The position numbers were made by a program, and so were the translations under genes. DNA of 64,000 nt from Roseiarcus sp963741405. Its GTDB lineage: Bacteria; Pseudomonadota; Alphaproteobacteria; Rhizobiales; Beijerinckiaceae. The notes under the pieces were generated by a model that saw only the letters and a list, made by a program, of their open reading frames with translations, was not told where the DNA came from and did not search any database. Location: NCBI GenBank assembly GCA_963741405.1, contig CAVUHX010000017.1:1-64000 (forward strand), given 5' to 3'. Shown here piece after piece: positions 25,969 through 34,644 of the stretch. Numbering within the stretch: the first letter of the stretch is position 1; every line of letters begins with the position of its first letter.

Positions 25969-26147
25969 ATGCGGAGCGCCGACCTTATTCGCGAATTGGA
26001 GAGGGCCGGCTGGACCTTGAAGCGCGTTCGAGGCTCCCACCATGTCTTCGTCCACCCGTCCGTCGCGGGATTGTCGTCGTGCCGCATCCGAAACGCGAAC
26101 TCGGCGTTGGCCTCGTCGCCGCGATCCGCAAGCAGGCTGGGCTCTAA
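25969..26147 (+). CDS. hicA: HicA mRNA-interferase toxin (one frame break)
   Basis: About 59 residues: MRSADLIRELERAGWTLKRV and GSHHVFVHP with the catalytic His, then after a frame change near 26065-26071 the normal ending VVVPHPKRELGVGLVAAIRK. One G missing from a GGG run would explain the break. As written the toxin is dead, while the antitoxin gene is intact, the tolerable combination. Confidence 0.8.
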
Positions 26148-26149
26148 TC

Positions 26150-26539
26150 ATGCGCTATCCGATCGCGATTGAACCGAGGACGCTGAAGTCAGATTACGGC
26201 GTCGTCATTCCCGATCTGCCGGGTTGTTTCTCGGCCGGAGAAACACTGGAGGAGGCGATCGCCGGAGCCGAGGAGGCCGGACTGGCATGGATTGACGCCG
26301 CACTCGACGCCGGGGAAGCGATTCCCCCGCCCTCTTCCCTGGAAGCGATCCGCGCCAGGCCAGAATTCTCGGGCTGGATTCTATCGCTCGCGACCATCGA
26401 TCCGGCCGCGCTCGACGATACGGTCGAGCGGGTCAATATCACCTTGCCCCGCCGCATTCTGCGGCGTCTCGATGACGAGGCGCAGGCGGCGGGGGAGACG
26501 CGGTCGGGCTATATCGCCAAGCTCGCGATCGGTCATTGA
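26150..26539 (+). CDS. hicB: HicB antitoxin with RHH DNA-binding C-terminus
   Basis: 129 residues. The N-terminal partial RNase H-like fold (YGVVIPDLPGCFSAGETLEE) masks HicA. The C-terminus (VNITLPRRILRRLDDEAQAA) is a ribbon-helix-helix motif that would bind the upstream palindrome. It starts 3 bases after the hicA stop. Confidence 0.9.
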   Translation: MRYPIAIEPRTLKSDYGVVIPDLPGCFSAGETLEEAIAGAEEAGLAWIDAALDAGEAIPPPSSLEAIRARPEFSGWILSLATIDPAALDDTVERVNITLPRRILRRLDDEAQAAGETRSGYIAKLAIGH

Positions 26540-26658
26540 GCGTGACGGCTGCGCGGGAGCGCTCTATTTCGCCCGTCGAGGGCGGCGGCGCCCCGAGCGG
26601 CGCGCAAGCTCGCCGACGAATAGCTTTCCTATTCCCACGCCCCGCGCCACGAAAGTCC

Positions 26659-26692
26659 TTGACGACATGACGATCGCGTTCTATGTATGTTC
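26659..26692 (+). promoter_or_regulatory. Sigma70 promoter with perfect alphaproteobacterial LexA (SOS) box
   Basis: TTGACG at 26659-26664 and TATGTA at 26682-26687 are separated by 17 bases. The -10 lies inside GTTCTATGTATGTTC (26678-26692), an exact GTTC-N7-GTTC direct repeat, the LexA site of alphaproteobacteria. No large gene follows on the plus strand before the convergent pyrC end at 26950. Confidence 0.7.
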
Positions 26693-26715
26693 CCGAGCGA
26701 AACGAGGACGAACGC

Positions 26716-26820
26716 GTGATCAGGAAGCGACACCCGGGCTGCCTTCTGTTTTTCCGAGGGATGTCGGCCGGGAAACCGGGGAGAAATTTTTTCTGGCCTG
26801 GATTCCTCGTAAGCGCTTGA
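26716..26820 (+). CDS. Possible short peptide downstream of the SOS promoter
   Basis: 34 codons from a GTG at 26716, with GAGGA about 8 bases upstream, rich in Phe, Gly and Arg (CLLFFRGMSAGKPGRNFF). It may be a real SOS-induced peptide or the start of a decayed gene. Nothing further downstream continues it. Confidence 0.2.
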   Translation: MIRKRHPGCLLFFRGMSAGKPGRNFFWPGFLVSA

Positions 26821-26840
26821 AAAGCCCCGAATCGGACGAA

Positions 26841-26870
26841 AAATCCAAGGAAATCCAAGGAAATCCAAGT
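26841..26870. repeat. Three tandem copies of a 10-bp unit
   Basis: GAAATCCAAG occurs three times (first copy with A for G). The surrounding 26810-26960 resembles the spacer at 34640-35000 in word content (TTGAAAAG, GAATCGGA, TCGGGCTTTGGG, CTTGGCCGAGCCGG). The rest of 26540-26950 holds only the SOS promoter and the short ORF. Confidence 0.7.
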
Positions 26871-26949
26871 CCGCTTTGTTGGTCCGGCTTGGTCGGGCTT
26901 TGGGATGGGCTTTGAAGAACTTGGCCGAGCCGGCAGAACGAGTTTCGGC

Positions 26950-28266
26950 TTACCAGAACCGAACCGCCTCACCCCCCGAGGGCGTCCCGAGCTCTCCCTC
27001 CCACATCACACGGCGTCCGCGTAAAATAGTCCCGACCGGCCAGCCCGTGACCGTCCTGCCGTCGTAGGGCGTCCAGTTCGAGCGGGAGGCGATCCAGGAG
27101 TCCCGGATCGTCTCGACCCGCTTCATGTCGACCACGGTGAAGTCCGCGTCGTAGCCTGCGGCGATGCGCCCCTTGCCGATGATGCGGAAGATCCGCGCCG
27201 GGCCGGCGCTGGTCAGGTCGACGAAGCGTTCCAGGGTGAGGCGCCCGGCGTTGACGTGGTCGAGCATGATCGGAACGAGCGTCTGCACCCCGGTCATGCC
27301 GGAGGGGCTGTCAGGATAGGGCTTCGCCTTTTCTGCGAGCGTGTGGGGGGCGTGGTCGGAACCGAGCACGTCGACCACTCCTGACGCGAGCCCGCGCCAG
27401 ATCCCGACGCGATGCTCGGGTCCGCGCACCGGCGGGTTCATCTGCAGTTTCGTGCCCAGTCGCGGATAGTCCTCGGCGCTGAGCGTCAGGTGATGCGGCG
27501 TCGCCTCGCAACTCGCGACGTCCTTCGCCTGCGCCAAAAACTCCATCTCCTCGCGGGTCGAGACGTGCAGCACGTGCACCTGTGCGGCCGCTTCGCGCGC
27601 GAGCCGGACAAGGCGCTCGGTGCAGCGCAGGGCCGCGATCTCGTCGCGCCAGACCGGATGAGACGTTGGATCGCCTGCAACCCGCAGCGGCTTCCTTTCG
27701 TTGAGGCGGGCTTCGTCCTCGCTGTGAAAGGCCGCGCGGCGGCGGGTCCGTTTCAGGATCGCGAGCACCCCCTCGTCTTCGGCGACCAGCAGCCGCCCGG
27801 TCGAGGAACCCATGAACACCTTGATTCCCGCCGCCGCCGGCAGCCGTTCGAGCTCGGGAATGTCGGCGACGTTGTCGTGCGCGCCGCCGACCCAGAAGGC
27901 GAAGTCGCAATGCATTCGGCCCGTGGCGCGGCGCACCTTGTCGGCCAGCGCTTCGGCGGTGGTGGTCGTCGGATCGGTGTTCGGCATCTCGAACACGGCG
28001 GTCACTCCGCCGAGAACGGCCGCGCGCGAACCCGTCTCGAGATCCTCCTTGTGGACGGGGCCGGGCTCGCGGAAATGCACCTGGCTGTCGATCACGCCTG
28101 GGAGCACATGCAGGCCCGTGCAGTCGATGAGCTCGCCAGCCGCAGACGCGCTCAAGGCGCCGATCGCGGCGATCCGCCCGTCGCGGACGCCGACGTCGCG
28201 CAAGAGCGCGCCGTCCTGATTGACCACGGTTCCGTTGGCGAGAACGACATCGAAACTTTGCGGCAT
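26950..28266 (-). CDS. pyrC: Dihydroorotase-type amidohydrolase
   Basis: 438 residues. Metal ligands and catalytic residues are visible: DSQVHFREPG, the carboxylated Lys in GIKVFMGSSTG, HVLHVSTREE, CEATPHHLTL and DVLGSDHAPHT. Length and the DHAPHT motif fit type I dihydroorotase (pyrimidine synthesis step 3), though allantoinase or hydantoinase activity cannot be excluded. No pyrB is adjacent, so it is read alone. Confidence 0.8.
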   Translation of the reverse strand: MPQSFDVVLANGTVVNQDGALLRDVGVRDGRIAAIGALSASAAGELIDCTGLHVLPGVIDSQVHFREPGPVHKEDLETGSRAAVLGGVTAVFEMPNTDPTTTTAEALADKVRRATGRMHCDFAFWVGGAHDNVADIPELERLPAAAGIKVFMGSSTGRLLVAEDEGVLAILKRTRRRAAFHSEDEARLNERKPLRVAGDPTSHPVWRDEIAALRCTERLVRLAREAAAQVHVLHVSTREEMEFLAQAKDVASCEATPHHLTLSAEDYPRLGTKLQMNPPVRGPEHRVGIWRGLASGVVDVLGSDHAPHTLAEKAKPYPDSPSGMTGVQTLVPIMLDHVNAGRLTLERFVDLTSAGPARIFRIIGKGRIAAGYDADFTVVDMKRVETIRDSWIASRSNWTPYDGRTVTGWPVGTILRGRRVMWEGELGTPSGGEAVRFW

Positions 28267-28341
28267 CGCTTTTCCTTGCGCGGGAGCGAAAGCGGCCTAA
28301 TTTACCAGGCTCAGCTTAGCAAGCGCGGCCGGAGCCCCTCC

Positions 28342-29175
28342 ATGACCAACAAGTCTGCCCTGCTCGGGGATCGCGGCATCATCAAAGTCGATGGCGAGGA
28401 CGCGCCGGGCTTTCTGCAGGGCCTGCTGACGAACGACGTCGAGCGGCTGGCGGAGGGCGAGGCGCGTTACGCCGGGCTTCTTTCGCCGCAGGGGAAAATC
28501 CTGTTCGACATGCTGGTCGTGCGCGCTCCCGCGGGGACCGGCTGGGCCTTTCTCATCGACTGCGCTGCAGGACAGGCGGCGGATCTCGCCCGCCGGCTCG
28601 GCTTCTACAAGCTTCGCGCCAAGGTTTCGGTCGCCGACGCGAGCGCGGAGCTCGCCATCGTCGCCAGCTGGGGCGAGGCGCCGGATGCGGCGCCGGGCGC
28701 CGTGCTCTACGCCGATCCGCGCGATTCCCGCCTCGGCTGGCGGGCGATCCTGCCGCGCGATCGGGCGCTCGCGGTCGGCGACGAGCATGCTGCGAGCTAT
28801 GAGGCCCTGCGCATCAGCGCCGGGGTTCCGAAAGGCGGCGTCGATTTCGCCTATGGCGACGCCTTCCCCCATGACGCGAACTTCGACCTCCTGCACGGCG
28901 TCGATTTCGCCAAGGGCTGCTACGTCGGGCAGGAGGTCGTCTCGCGGATGAAGCATCGCGGAACCGCGCGCAAGCGGGTCGCGCGTGTCAAGGCGATGGG
29001 TGAGCCGGCGTCGCCGGGAACGCCGGTCCTCGACGGCGAGCTTGCTGTCGGAACGCTCGGCTCGTCGTCCGGGCGGGAGGCGCTCGCGATGTTGCGGCTC
29101 GACCGGGTCGAGGAGGCGAAGGCCGCGGGGCGCGAACTCACCGCGGGCGGCGTCGGCGTCGCGCTGGCGGAATAG
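28342..29175 (+). CDS. ygfZ: YgfZ/IbaG-type folate-binding iron-sulfur cluster assembly protein
   Basis: 277 residues from the ATG at 28342. The diagnostic KGCYVGQEVVSRMKHRGTARK is present, with N-terminal GDRGIIKVDGEDAPGFLQGL. The family uses tetrahydrofolate to maintain certain 4Fe4S enzymes such as MiaB. It is divergent from pyrC, with a 75-base shared promoter region. Confidence 0.9.
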   Translation: MTNKSALLGDRGIIKVDGEDAPGFLQGLLTNDVERLAEGEARYAGLLSPQGKILFDMLVVRAPAGTGWAFLIDCAAGQAADLARRLGFYKLRAKVSVADASAELAIVASWGEAPDAAPGAVLYADPRDSRLGWRAILPRDRALAVGDEHAASYEALRISAGVPKGGVDFAYGDAFPHDANFDLLHGVDFAKGCYVGQEVVSRMKHRGTARKRVARVKAMGEPASPGTPVLDGELAVGTLGSSSGREALAMLRLDRVEEAKAAGRELTAGGVGVALAE

Positions 29176-29324
29176 GCGATCTCGCCGCGGGTGGGACAAG
29201 AGAGCTCATCCTGAAGCGCAGCCGGGCATGGCGGCGCGCCCAATTCGCGATTACATTGCACGCGCCTGGGGCCTAAGCCAAATCGTCCGTGCGCAAGGAA
29301 CTCTGGGCGCCGGAGTCCATCGTC

Positions 29325-30368
29325 ATGATCGAGGGGGTCAGCGTCTTCGCCTTGGTGGTCGTCGCGTTCGTCGTCCTCACCGCGCTCATGGGGGTGCGGC
29401 AGGTGCCACAGGGCTACAATTACACCGTCGAGCGTTTCGGCAGGTACTACAAGACGCTCACGCCCGGCCTCGGGCTGATCTTTCCCTATGTCGACTCGGT
29501 CGGCCACAAGCTCAACGTGATGGAGCAGGTGATCGACGTGCCGCGTCAGGAAATCATCACAAGGGATAACGCGACCGTCGCCGTCGACGGCGTCGCCTTC
29601 TATCAGGTGCTCGACGCGCGCCGCGCGTCCTACGAGATCACCAACCTCCAGATCGCCCTCCTGAATCTCGTCACGACCAACGTGCGCACCGTCATGGGCT
29701 CGATGGACCTCGATCAGCTGCTGTCGCATCGCGACGAGATCAACGCCCGCCTGCTCATGGTGATCGACGCCGCATCCGAGCCTTGGGGCATCAAGGTCAC
29801 GCGCATCGAAATCAAGGACATCGAGCCGCCGAAGGATCTCGTCGACGCGATGGCGCGGCAGATGAAAGCCGAGCGCGAAAAGCGGGCGGTGATCCTCGAG
29901 GCCGAAGGCATGCGCCAATCCGACATCACCCGCGCCGAAGGGCGGAAAGCCGCGGTCGTGCTCGAGGCCGAGGGCCGGCGCGACGCCGCCTTCCGGGCGG
30001 CCGAGGCGGTCGAGCGCATGGCCCAGGCCGAGGCGACGGCGACAAGGATGATGAGCGAAGCGACGTCGAACGGGGACGTCGTCGCGGTCAACTTCCTGAT
30101 CGCCGAGAAATACATCAACGCGCTGCAGACGCTGGCGCAGTCGCCGAACCAGAAGACCGTGATTGTTCCGATCGAGCTCGCCTCGCTGGCCGGCTTGCTC
30201 GGCGGGCTCGGCCAGATAGCCGCAGGGGCCCTTGGCGAGGCCGCGGTTTCGCGGGCGTCCGGCGCAGGTCGGACCCGGACGCCTGCGCCCGTTCCCGACA
30301 CGGTCGCGCCCGCAGCGCCGCCGACGCCATCATCCCCGACGGGCGGGACTTCCCCCTGGAGCGGCTGA
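29325..30368 (+). CDS. SPFH/band-7 membrane protein (QmcA/paraslipin type)
   Basis: About 347 residues from the ATG at 29325; a GTG at 29289 is an alternative. One N-terminal transmembrane helix (VFALVVVAFVVLTALMG) is followed by the SPFH domain (VPQGYNYTVERFGRYYKTL) and a charged coiled coil (MKAEREKRAVILEAEGMRQS). Next to it is an nfeD gene, the usual partner, and the pair organises membrane microdomains or envelope quality control. Confidence 0.9.
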   Translation: MIEGVSVFALVVVAFVVLTALMGVRQVPQGYNYTVERFGRYYKTLTPGLGLIFPYVDSVGHKLNVMEQVIDVPRQEIITRDNATVAVDGVAFYQVLDARRASYEITNLQIALLNLVTTNVRTVMGSMDLDQLLSHRDEINARLLMVIDAASEPWGIKVTRIEIKDIEPPKDLVDAMARQMKAEREKRAVILEAEGMRQSDITRAEGRKAAVVLEAEGRRDAAFRAAEAVERMAQAEATATRMMSEATSNGDVVAVNFLIAEKYINALQTLAQSPNQKTVIVPIELASLAGLLGGLGQIAAGALGEAAVSRASGAGRTRTPAPVPDTVAPAAPPTPSSPTGGTSPWSG

Positions 30369-30383
30369 GGCGGGAGCGATCGC

Positions 30384-30833
30384 ATGGACGCTTTCCTTTC
30401 TCCCCGCGCCGTCGCGCTCGCCTGGCTCGTCGGCGGCCTCGTCATCTGCGCAGCCGAGACACTGGCGCCGGGCGCTTTTCTCGTCTGGATCGGCGCCGCA
30501 GCCGCGATCGTCGGGGCGGTCGCCTATTTCGTTCCGATTGACTTCACCTCGCAGCTGCTCCTGTGCGGGGCGCTCGTTGTTGGTCTCGTCCTCGTCGGGC
30601 GGAGAGTGTACGGCTCGCTCGCCTCCCAGCCCGGCCCACTGCCCCAGAGCCGGGCGCATGCGATGATTGGTGCGGATTTCTTCCTCGAAGAGCCGATCGT
30701 GCGGGGTTTCGGCCGCATCCGGGTCGGCGACAGCTCTTGGCGCGTCGCCGGCGGCGACTGCCCGGCAGGCGCCAAAGTCAGGGTCGTCGCGGTCGAGGAC
30801 GGCTCGCTGCTGCGGGTCGAGCGGGCCGACTGA
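30384..30833 (+). CDS. NfeD-like short membrane protein with OB-fold
   Basis: 149 residues, with two or three hydrophobic helices at the N-terminus (ALAWLVGGLVICAAETL, AAAIVGAVAYFV, LLLCGALVVGLVLVG) and a C-terminal OB-like domain (IRVGDSSWRVAGGDCPAG). It starts 15 bases after the SPFH gene and is its standard operon partner. Confidence 0.88.
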   Translation: MDAFLSPRAVALAWLVGGLVICAAETLAPGAFLVWIGAAAAIVGAVAYFVPIDFTSQLLLCGALVVGLVLVGRRVYGSLASQPGPLPQSRAHAMIGADFFLEEPIVRGFGRIRVGDSSWRVAGGDCPAGAKVRVVAVEDGSLLRVERAD

Positions 30834-30842
30834 CGAACCAAC

Positions 30843-31280
30843 TCAGCGGTAGACGAGCACCGGAATGGTCGAGTGGGTGAGGACTTTGACGGTCTCGCTG
30901 CCAAGCAGGAGCGCCGATATGCCGCGCCGTCCGTGCGAGGCCATCACGATGAGGTCGCAGCCCTTCGCGTGCGCCGCGTCGATGATCGCCCGATAGGGCT
31001 GATCGTGCACTTCGCGGATCGTGTCGCAGGGCACCCCCGCCGCATCCGCCGCGATCCTCACCTGCTCGAGCGCCTGTTCGGCGATGCGGCGGGACCCCTC
31101 TTCGTATTCATCCTCGCCGACCGAAACGAGAACCGCATCCATGGACGCGACGTGATAAGGCTCCGCCAAAGTGAGCCCGGTCACCTTGGCCCCGCACTCC
31201 TTGGCCAGTTGCACCCCGTAGAGCACCGCCTTGCGAGACAGATCGGACCCGTCGGTGGGAATGAGAAGATGCTTGAACAT
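30843..31280 (-). CDS. UspA-family universal stress protein
   Basis: 145 residues from the ATG at 31280. It starts FKHLLIPTDGSDLSRKA and has the ATP-binding MASHGRRGISALLLGS, so it is of the nucleotide-binding type. Its end is 9 bases from the nfeD stop on the opposite strand. About 230 bases of spacer (31281-31510) separate it from sodB; I see no site there that I can name. Confidence 0.92.
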   Translation of the reverse strand: MFKHLLIPTDGSDLSRKAVLYGVQLAKECGAKVTGLTLAEPYHVASMDAVLVSVGEDEYEEGSRRIAEQALEQVRIAADAAGVPCDTIREVHDQPYRAIIDAAHAKGCDLIVMASHGRRGISALLLGSETVKVLTHSTIPVLVYR

Positions 31281-31510
31281 GGGCGCCCTCCGGCTATGTT
31301 TGCCGTAAAGGTAGGCGAATCGAACCGCGGGCGCCATAGGCTGCGTTAACGCGTACCGGCTGACTGAAATGCGCGGCGGAACGGCTCGGCTCCGCTCGGA
31401 GTTGCGGCCCTCGAGGCGCGCCGCTAAAGTTTCGCCTCCGACAGGATGTATTGTCCTTCGGCTTCCGCTGCACACACACACCGTTTCATTTCCCGCCAAG
31501 GAGCCGTCCC

Positions 31511-32104
31511 ATGAGTTTTTCGTTGCCAGAACTGCCCTACGCCTATGACGCTCTGGGCCCGTATATGTCGCGCGAAACACTGGAATACCATCACGACAAG
31601 CATCATCTAGCCTACGTAAACAACGGCAATAACGCGCTGAAAGGCACCGAATGGGAGGGCAAATCCCTTGAGGACATCGTCAAGGGTTCATTCGGCAAGA
31701 ACGCCGCCGTGTTCAACAATGCTGGCCAGCACTTCAACCACCTGCACTTCTGGCGCTGGATGAAACCGAACGGCGGGGGCAAGATTCCCGCCGAACTCGA
31801 AAACGCGCTCAAGGATTCGTTCGGCTCGATTGACAAAGCCAAGGAGGACCTGGTCCAGGCCGGCGTGACCCAGTTCGGCTCGGGCTGGTGCTGGCTGACC
31901 CTCAAGGAGGGAAAGATCCAGGCGACCAAGACGCAGAATGGCGAGAGCCCGCTCGTCCATGGCGGCAAGCCGATCCTCGGCATCGACGTGTGGGAGCATT
32001 CCTACTACATCGACTACCGCAACCGCCGGCCGGACTATCTGAAAGCCTTCGTCGACAACCTGGTCAATTGGGAATACGTGGCCGAACTCTTCGGACAGAA
32101 GTGA
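31511..32104 (+). CDS. sodB: Fe/Mn superoxide dismutase
   Basis: 197 residues. Metal ligands are in LEYHHDKHHLAYV, HFNHLHFWRWM and DVWEHSYYIDY. GSGWCWL and the Gln-type active site (NAGQHFNH) are nearer the iron enzymes, but metal specificity cannot be fixed from sequence. Cytoplasmic, with no signal peptide. Confidence 0.92.
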   Translation: MSFSLPELPYAYDALGPYMSRETLEYHHDKHHLAYVNNGNNALKGTEWEGKSLEDIVKGSFGKNAAVFNNAGQHFNHLHFWRWMKPNGGGKIPAELENALKDSFGSIDKAKEDLVQAGVTQFGSGWCWLTLKEGKIQATKTQNGESPLVHGGKPILGIDVWEHSYYIDYRNRRPDYLKAFVDNLVNWEYVAELFGQK

Positions 32105-32119
32105 TCGAGCCGAACGACA

Positions 32120-32152
32120 GCGGCGCCCTCCGGCTTTGCCGGGCGGCGCCGC
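32120..32152. terminator. Strong GC hairpin between convergent genes
   Basis: GCGGCGCCCTCCGGC pairs with GCCGGGCGGCGCCGC around a short TTT loop. It fills the gap between the sodB stop and the end of the next gene on the other strand. There is no T-tract, so it may act as a transcript-stabilising hairpin more than a classical terminator. Confidence 0.5.
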
Positions 32153-32155
32153 GCT

Positions 32156-32566
32156 TCAGTCGGTCAAATTGACGGTCTTGTCGGCGCAGACGTCGACGCC
32201 GGTCGAATCCAGCGTCTGGCCGTCGTCGAACGCGCCATGCAGATCGACCTGACAACCCTCGCCGCGCGGCAGACGGGCGACCGCCTCCTTGCCCGGCCTG
32301 AGCGATCCGAGCACCTTGCTCATTTTGCCGGATCCGCTGACTCCCGCCCGCAATTCGACGAGGCTGGCGGGCCGCGAGTTGGTGACCGTCACCCTGACGG
32401 CGGAAACGGGCTTCGGCGCCGTTTCGGCGGGCTTGGCCGCAGGCGCTTTATGTCCTTTTCTGGCCTGATGCGTCGGCGCGGCCGCACTGCTCGCATCGGG
32501 TAGCGCCACGCCCGCCGCGATGAGCCCGAACAACACCCCAACCGCTATCCTGACGGCCCGCTTCAT
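32156..32566 (-). CDS. Small secreted protein of unknown function
   Basis: 136 residues. A signal peptide is clear (KRAVRIAVGVLFGLIAAGVA ending near SSAAA), followed by a Lys/Ala/Pro-rich stretch and a beta-rich C-terminus with two cysteines (GEGCQVDLHGAFDDG, VDVCADKTVNLTD), suggesting one disulfide in the periplasm. I do not recognise the family. Confidence 0.65.
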   Translation of the reverse strand: MKRAVRIAVGVLFGLIAAGVALPDASSAAAPTHQARKGHKAPAAKPAETAPKPVSAVRVTVTNSRPASLVELRAGVSGSGKMSKVLGSLRPGKEAVARLPRGEGCQVDLHGAFDDGQTLDSTGVDVCADKTVNLTD

Positions 32567-32664
32567 GAGCGCACTCCCTTCGCTGGCGGAGTTCCCGATG
32601 TGGATCGACGAGACCGCGCCGATCCTGCCGAAATGTGGGAATTTTGAGGCAAACGCCGCCCCGA

Positions 32665-33267
32665 TCACATGTTGCGGACGGAGGCGCTTTCGCCGGGTTC
32701 GCGATCGCGCCGTTGCCGGTCGGCCGCGCGCAGCATCGGGACGACGTCTTCGATCTTCTCCGCCACGACGTAGCGAAGATCGAAGCCGCGACGAATGAAA
32801 TCCGCGCTTCGCATATGCGCGAAGAGGGCGAGCAGCGGACGCCAGAAGCCCTGGATGTCGGCGATGAGGATCGGTTTGGCGTGGCGCTCGAGCTGCGACC
32901 ACGTCAGCTGTTCGACCAGTTCCTCAAGGGTGCCAATTCCGCCCGGCAGGGCGACGAAAGCGTCGGCCCGGTCGAACATCGCCTGCTTGCGTTCGTGCAT
33001 GTTGTCGACGATCAGCATCTCCTGCGCGGCGGTGAGGGCGTGTTCCTTACGCACGAGGAAACTGGGAATAATTCCGGTCACATATCCGCCGGCGTCGAGG
33101 GTCGCGCGCGCCAGGCGGCCCATGAGGCCATCGCCGCCGCCTCCGTACACGAGTCCTATCCCCTCGATCGCCAGGATCCGGCCGAGCGCGTCGGCCGCTT
33201 CGCCGAATCGGGCGTCGTTTCCCTCGCCCGAACCGCAATAGACGCAGACATTTCGAATGGAGTTCAT
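32665..33267 (-). CDS. LOG-family nucleoside 5'-monophosphate phosphoribohydrolase
   Basis: 200 residues with the family signature PGGIGTLEELVEQLTW and N-terminal VCVYCGSGEG and YGGGGDGLMGRLA. The family cleaves nucleotide monophosphates to base and ribose-5-phosphate; plant-type cytokinin release is one activity, but general nucleotide salvage is equally possible here. Confidence 0.88.
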   Translation of the reverse strand: MNSIRNVCVYCGSGEGNDARFGEAADALGRILAIEGIGLVYGGGGDGLMGRLARATLDAGGYVTGIIPSFLVRKEHALTAAQEMLIVDNMHERKQAMFDRADAFVALPGGIGTLEELVEQLTWSQLERHAKPILIADIQGFWRPLLALFAHMRSADFIRRGFDLRYVVAEKIEDVVPMLRAADRQRRDREPGESASVRNM

Positions 33268-33330
33268 GCAAAAGCCTCACTTGTCGCCCGCGATTTGCGG
33301 CCTGCGCCCCAGCGCCGTCAAGCGGATGCG

Positions 33331-34470
33331 CTATTCGAGCCCGATCTCGCGGAGGATCTCCGCGTGATGCTCGCCGAGCTTTGGCGAACGGCGGCCGAGG
33401 GACAGCGCGTTTTCGCTCATCAGGATGGGGCTTCGGACCCCGGGAGTTCCCCCGGGGTCGATGCGCATCCTGCGCGCCACGAACTGCGGATCGGCGAAGA
33501 GGTCGGCGACCGTATTGATCGGCCCGGCCGGAACGACGGCTTTCTCCAGCGCGGCGAGCAGTTCACCGCGCCCCCTCACGCATGTCTTCGCCGTGATCTG
33601 GCTGGTCAGCTGCTCCCGGTTGGCGACCCGCGCGGCGTTGGTCGAGAATCGGGTGTCGGCCGCGAGCGGGTCGAGCCCGAGGGTCGTGCAAAGGCGGGCG
33701 AACTGCCCGTCGTTGCCCACCGCGATGATGACGAACCCGTCCGCGGCCGGAAACGTCTGGTAGGGGGCGATGTTCGGATGGGCGTTACCCATCCGGTGCG
33801 GCGAGACGCCCGAGGCAAGGTAATTCATCGCCTGGTTGGCCAGCATCGCGCCCATGGTGTCGAGCAGCGCGAGGTCGATATGCTGTCCGCGACCGCTGCG
33901 CTCACGCGCGATCAGCGCCGCTTCGATCGCGATGACGCCGTAGAGCCCGGCGAACAGGTCGCAGACCGCGACCCCGACCTTTTGCGGCTCGCCGTCCGGC
34001 TCTCCGGTGACATCCATATAGCCCGACATGCCCTGGACGAGAAAATCGTAGCCGGCGCGCCCGGCATAGGGTCCTGTCTGGCCGAAGCCGGTGACGGAGC
34101 AATAAATGAGCCGCGGATTGAGCGCGGACAAGCTATCGTAGTCGAGGCCGAATTTGCTCAGCCCGCCGACCTTGAAGTTCTCGATCAGCACGTCCGAGCG
34201 CGCCGCGAGCCGCCGCACAATTTCGCGCCCGCGCCCGGTGGCGAAATCTGCGACAATCGACCGTTTGCCGCGATTGCAGCCGTGGAAATAGGCCGCAGCG
34301 CGCTCGCCTTCGGTTTCGATGAACGGCGGGCCCCAGCGGCGCGTGTCGTCGCCGTCGGGGCTTTCGACCTTGATGACGTCGGCGCCGAGATCGGCCAGCG
34401 TCTGCCCGATCCACGGGCCGGCCAGAATGCGCGCCAGTTCGACGACCCGAATACCGGAAAGCGCGGTCAT
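33331..34470 (-). CDS. Class III (CaiB/BaiF) CoA-transferase
   Basis: 379 residues. N-terminal VVELARILAGPWIGQTLADLGADVIKVE and PDGDDTRRWGPP are diagnostic. The catalytic Asp is expected in VGVAVCDLFAGLYG. FNRGKRS-type (CNRGKRSIV) is present. The acid and CoA donors are not predictable. Downstream (33268-33330) is a short spacer before the LOG gene. Confidence 0.9.
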   Translation of the reverse strand: MTALSGIRVVELARILAGPWIGQTLADLGADVIKVESPDGDDTRRWGPPFIETEGERAAAYFHGCNRGKRSIVADFATGRGREIVRRLAARSDVLIENFKVGGLSKFGLDYDSLSALNPRLIYCSVTGFGQTGPYAGRAGYDFLVQGMSGYMDVTGEPDGEPQKVGVAVCDLFAGLYGVIAIEAALIARERSGRGQHIDLALLDTMGAMLANQAMNYLASGVSPHRMGNAHPNIAPYQTFPAADGFVIIAVGNDGQFARLCTTLGLDPLAADTRFSTNAARVANREQLTSQITAKTCVRGRGELLAALEKAVVPAGPINTVADLFADPQFVARRMRIDPGGTPGVRSPILMSENALSLGRRSPKLGEHHAEILREIGLE

Positions 34471-34644
34471 GCCTTTGGCGAGCCTTTCGCGGGAGATTCG
34501 GTTGCATGACCTGGCGGGGACATCGAACGCCTTGAGTTCGGGTTTTGGAGCGGCCGAGTCAAGCCGCAGGCGGCCGAATTTGCAAGACCGCGTCCGGACG
34601 CGCTTTCGCGCTCGTGAAAGGCGTTTGATGCGGCGAAAGTCCTT

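Noticed and set aside
32635..34509. 624-codon open frame on the plus strand
   Set aside because: Antisense to the LOG and CoA-transferase genes; no recognisable domain.
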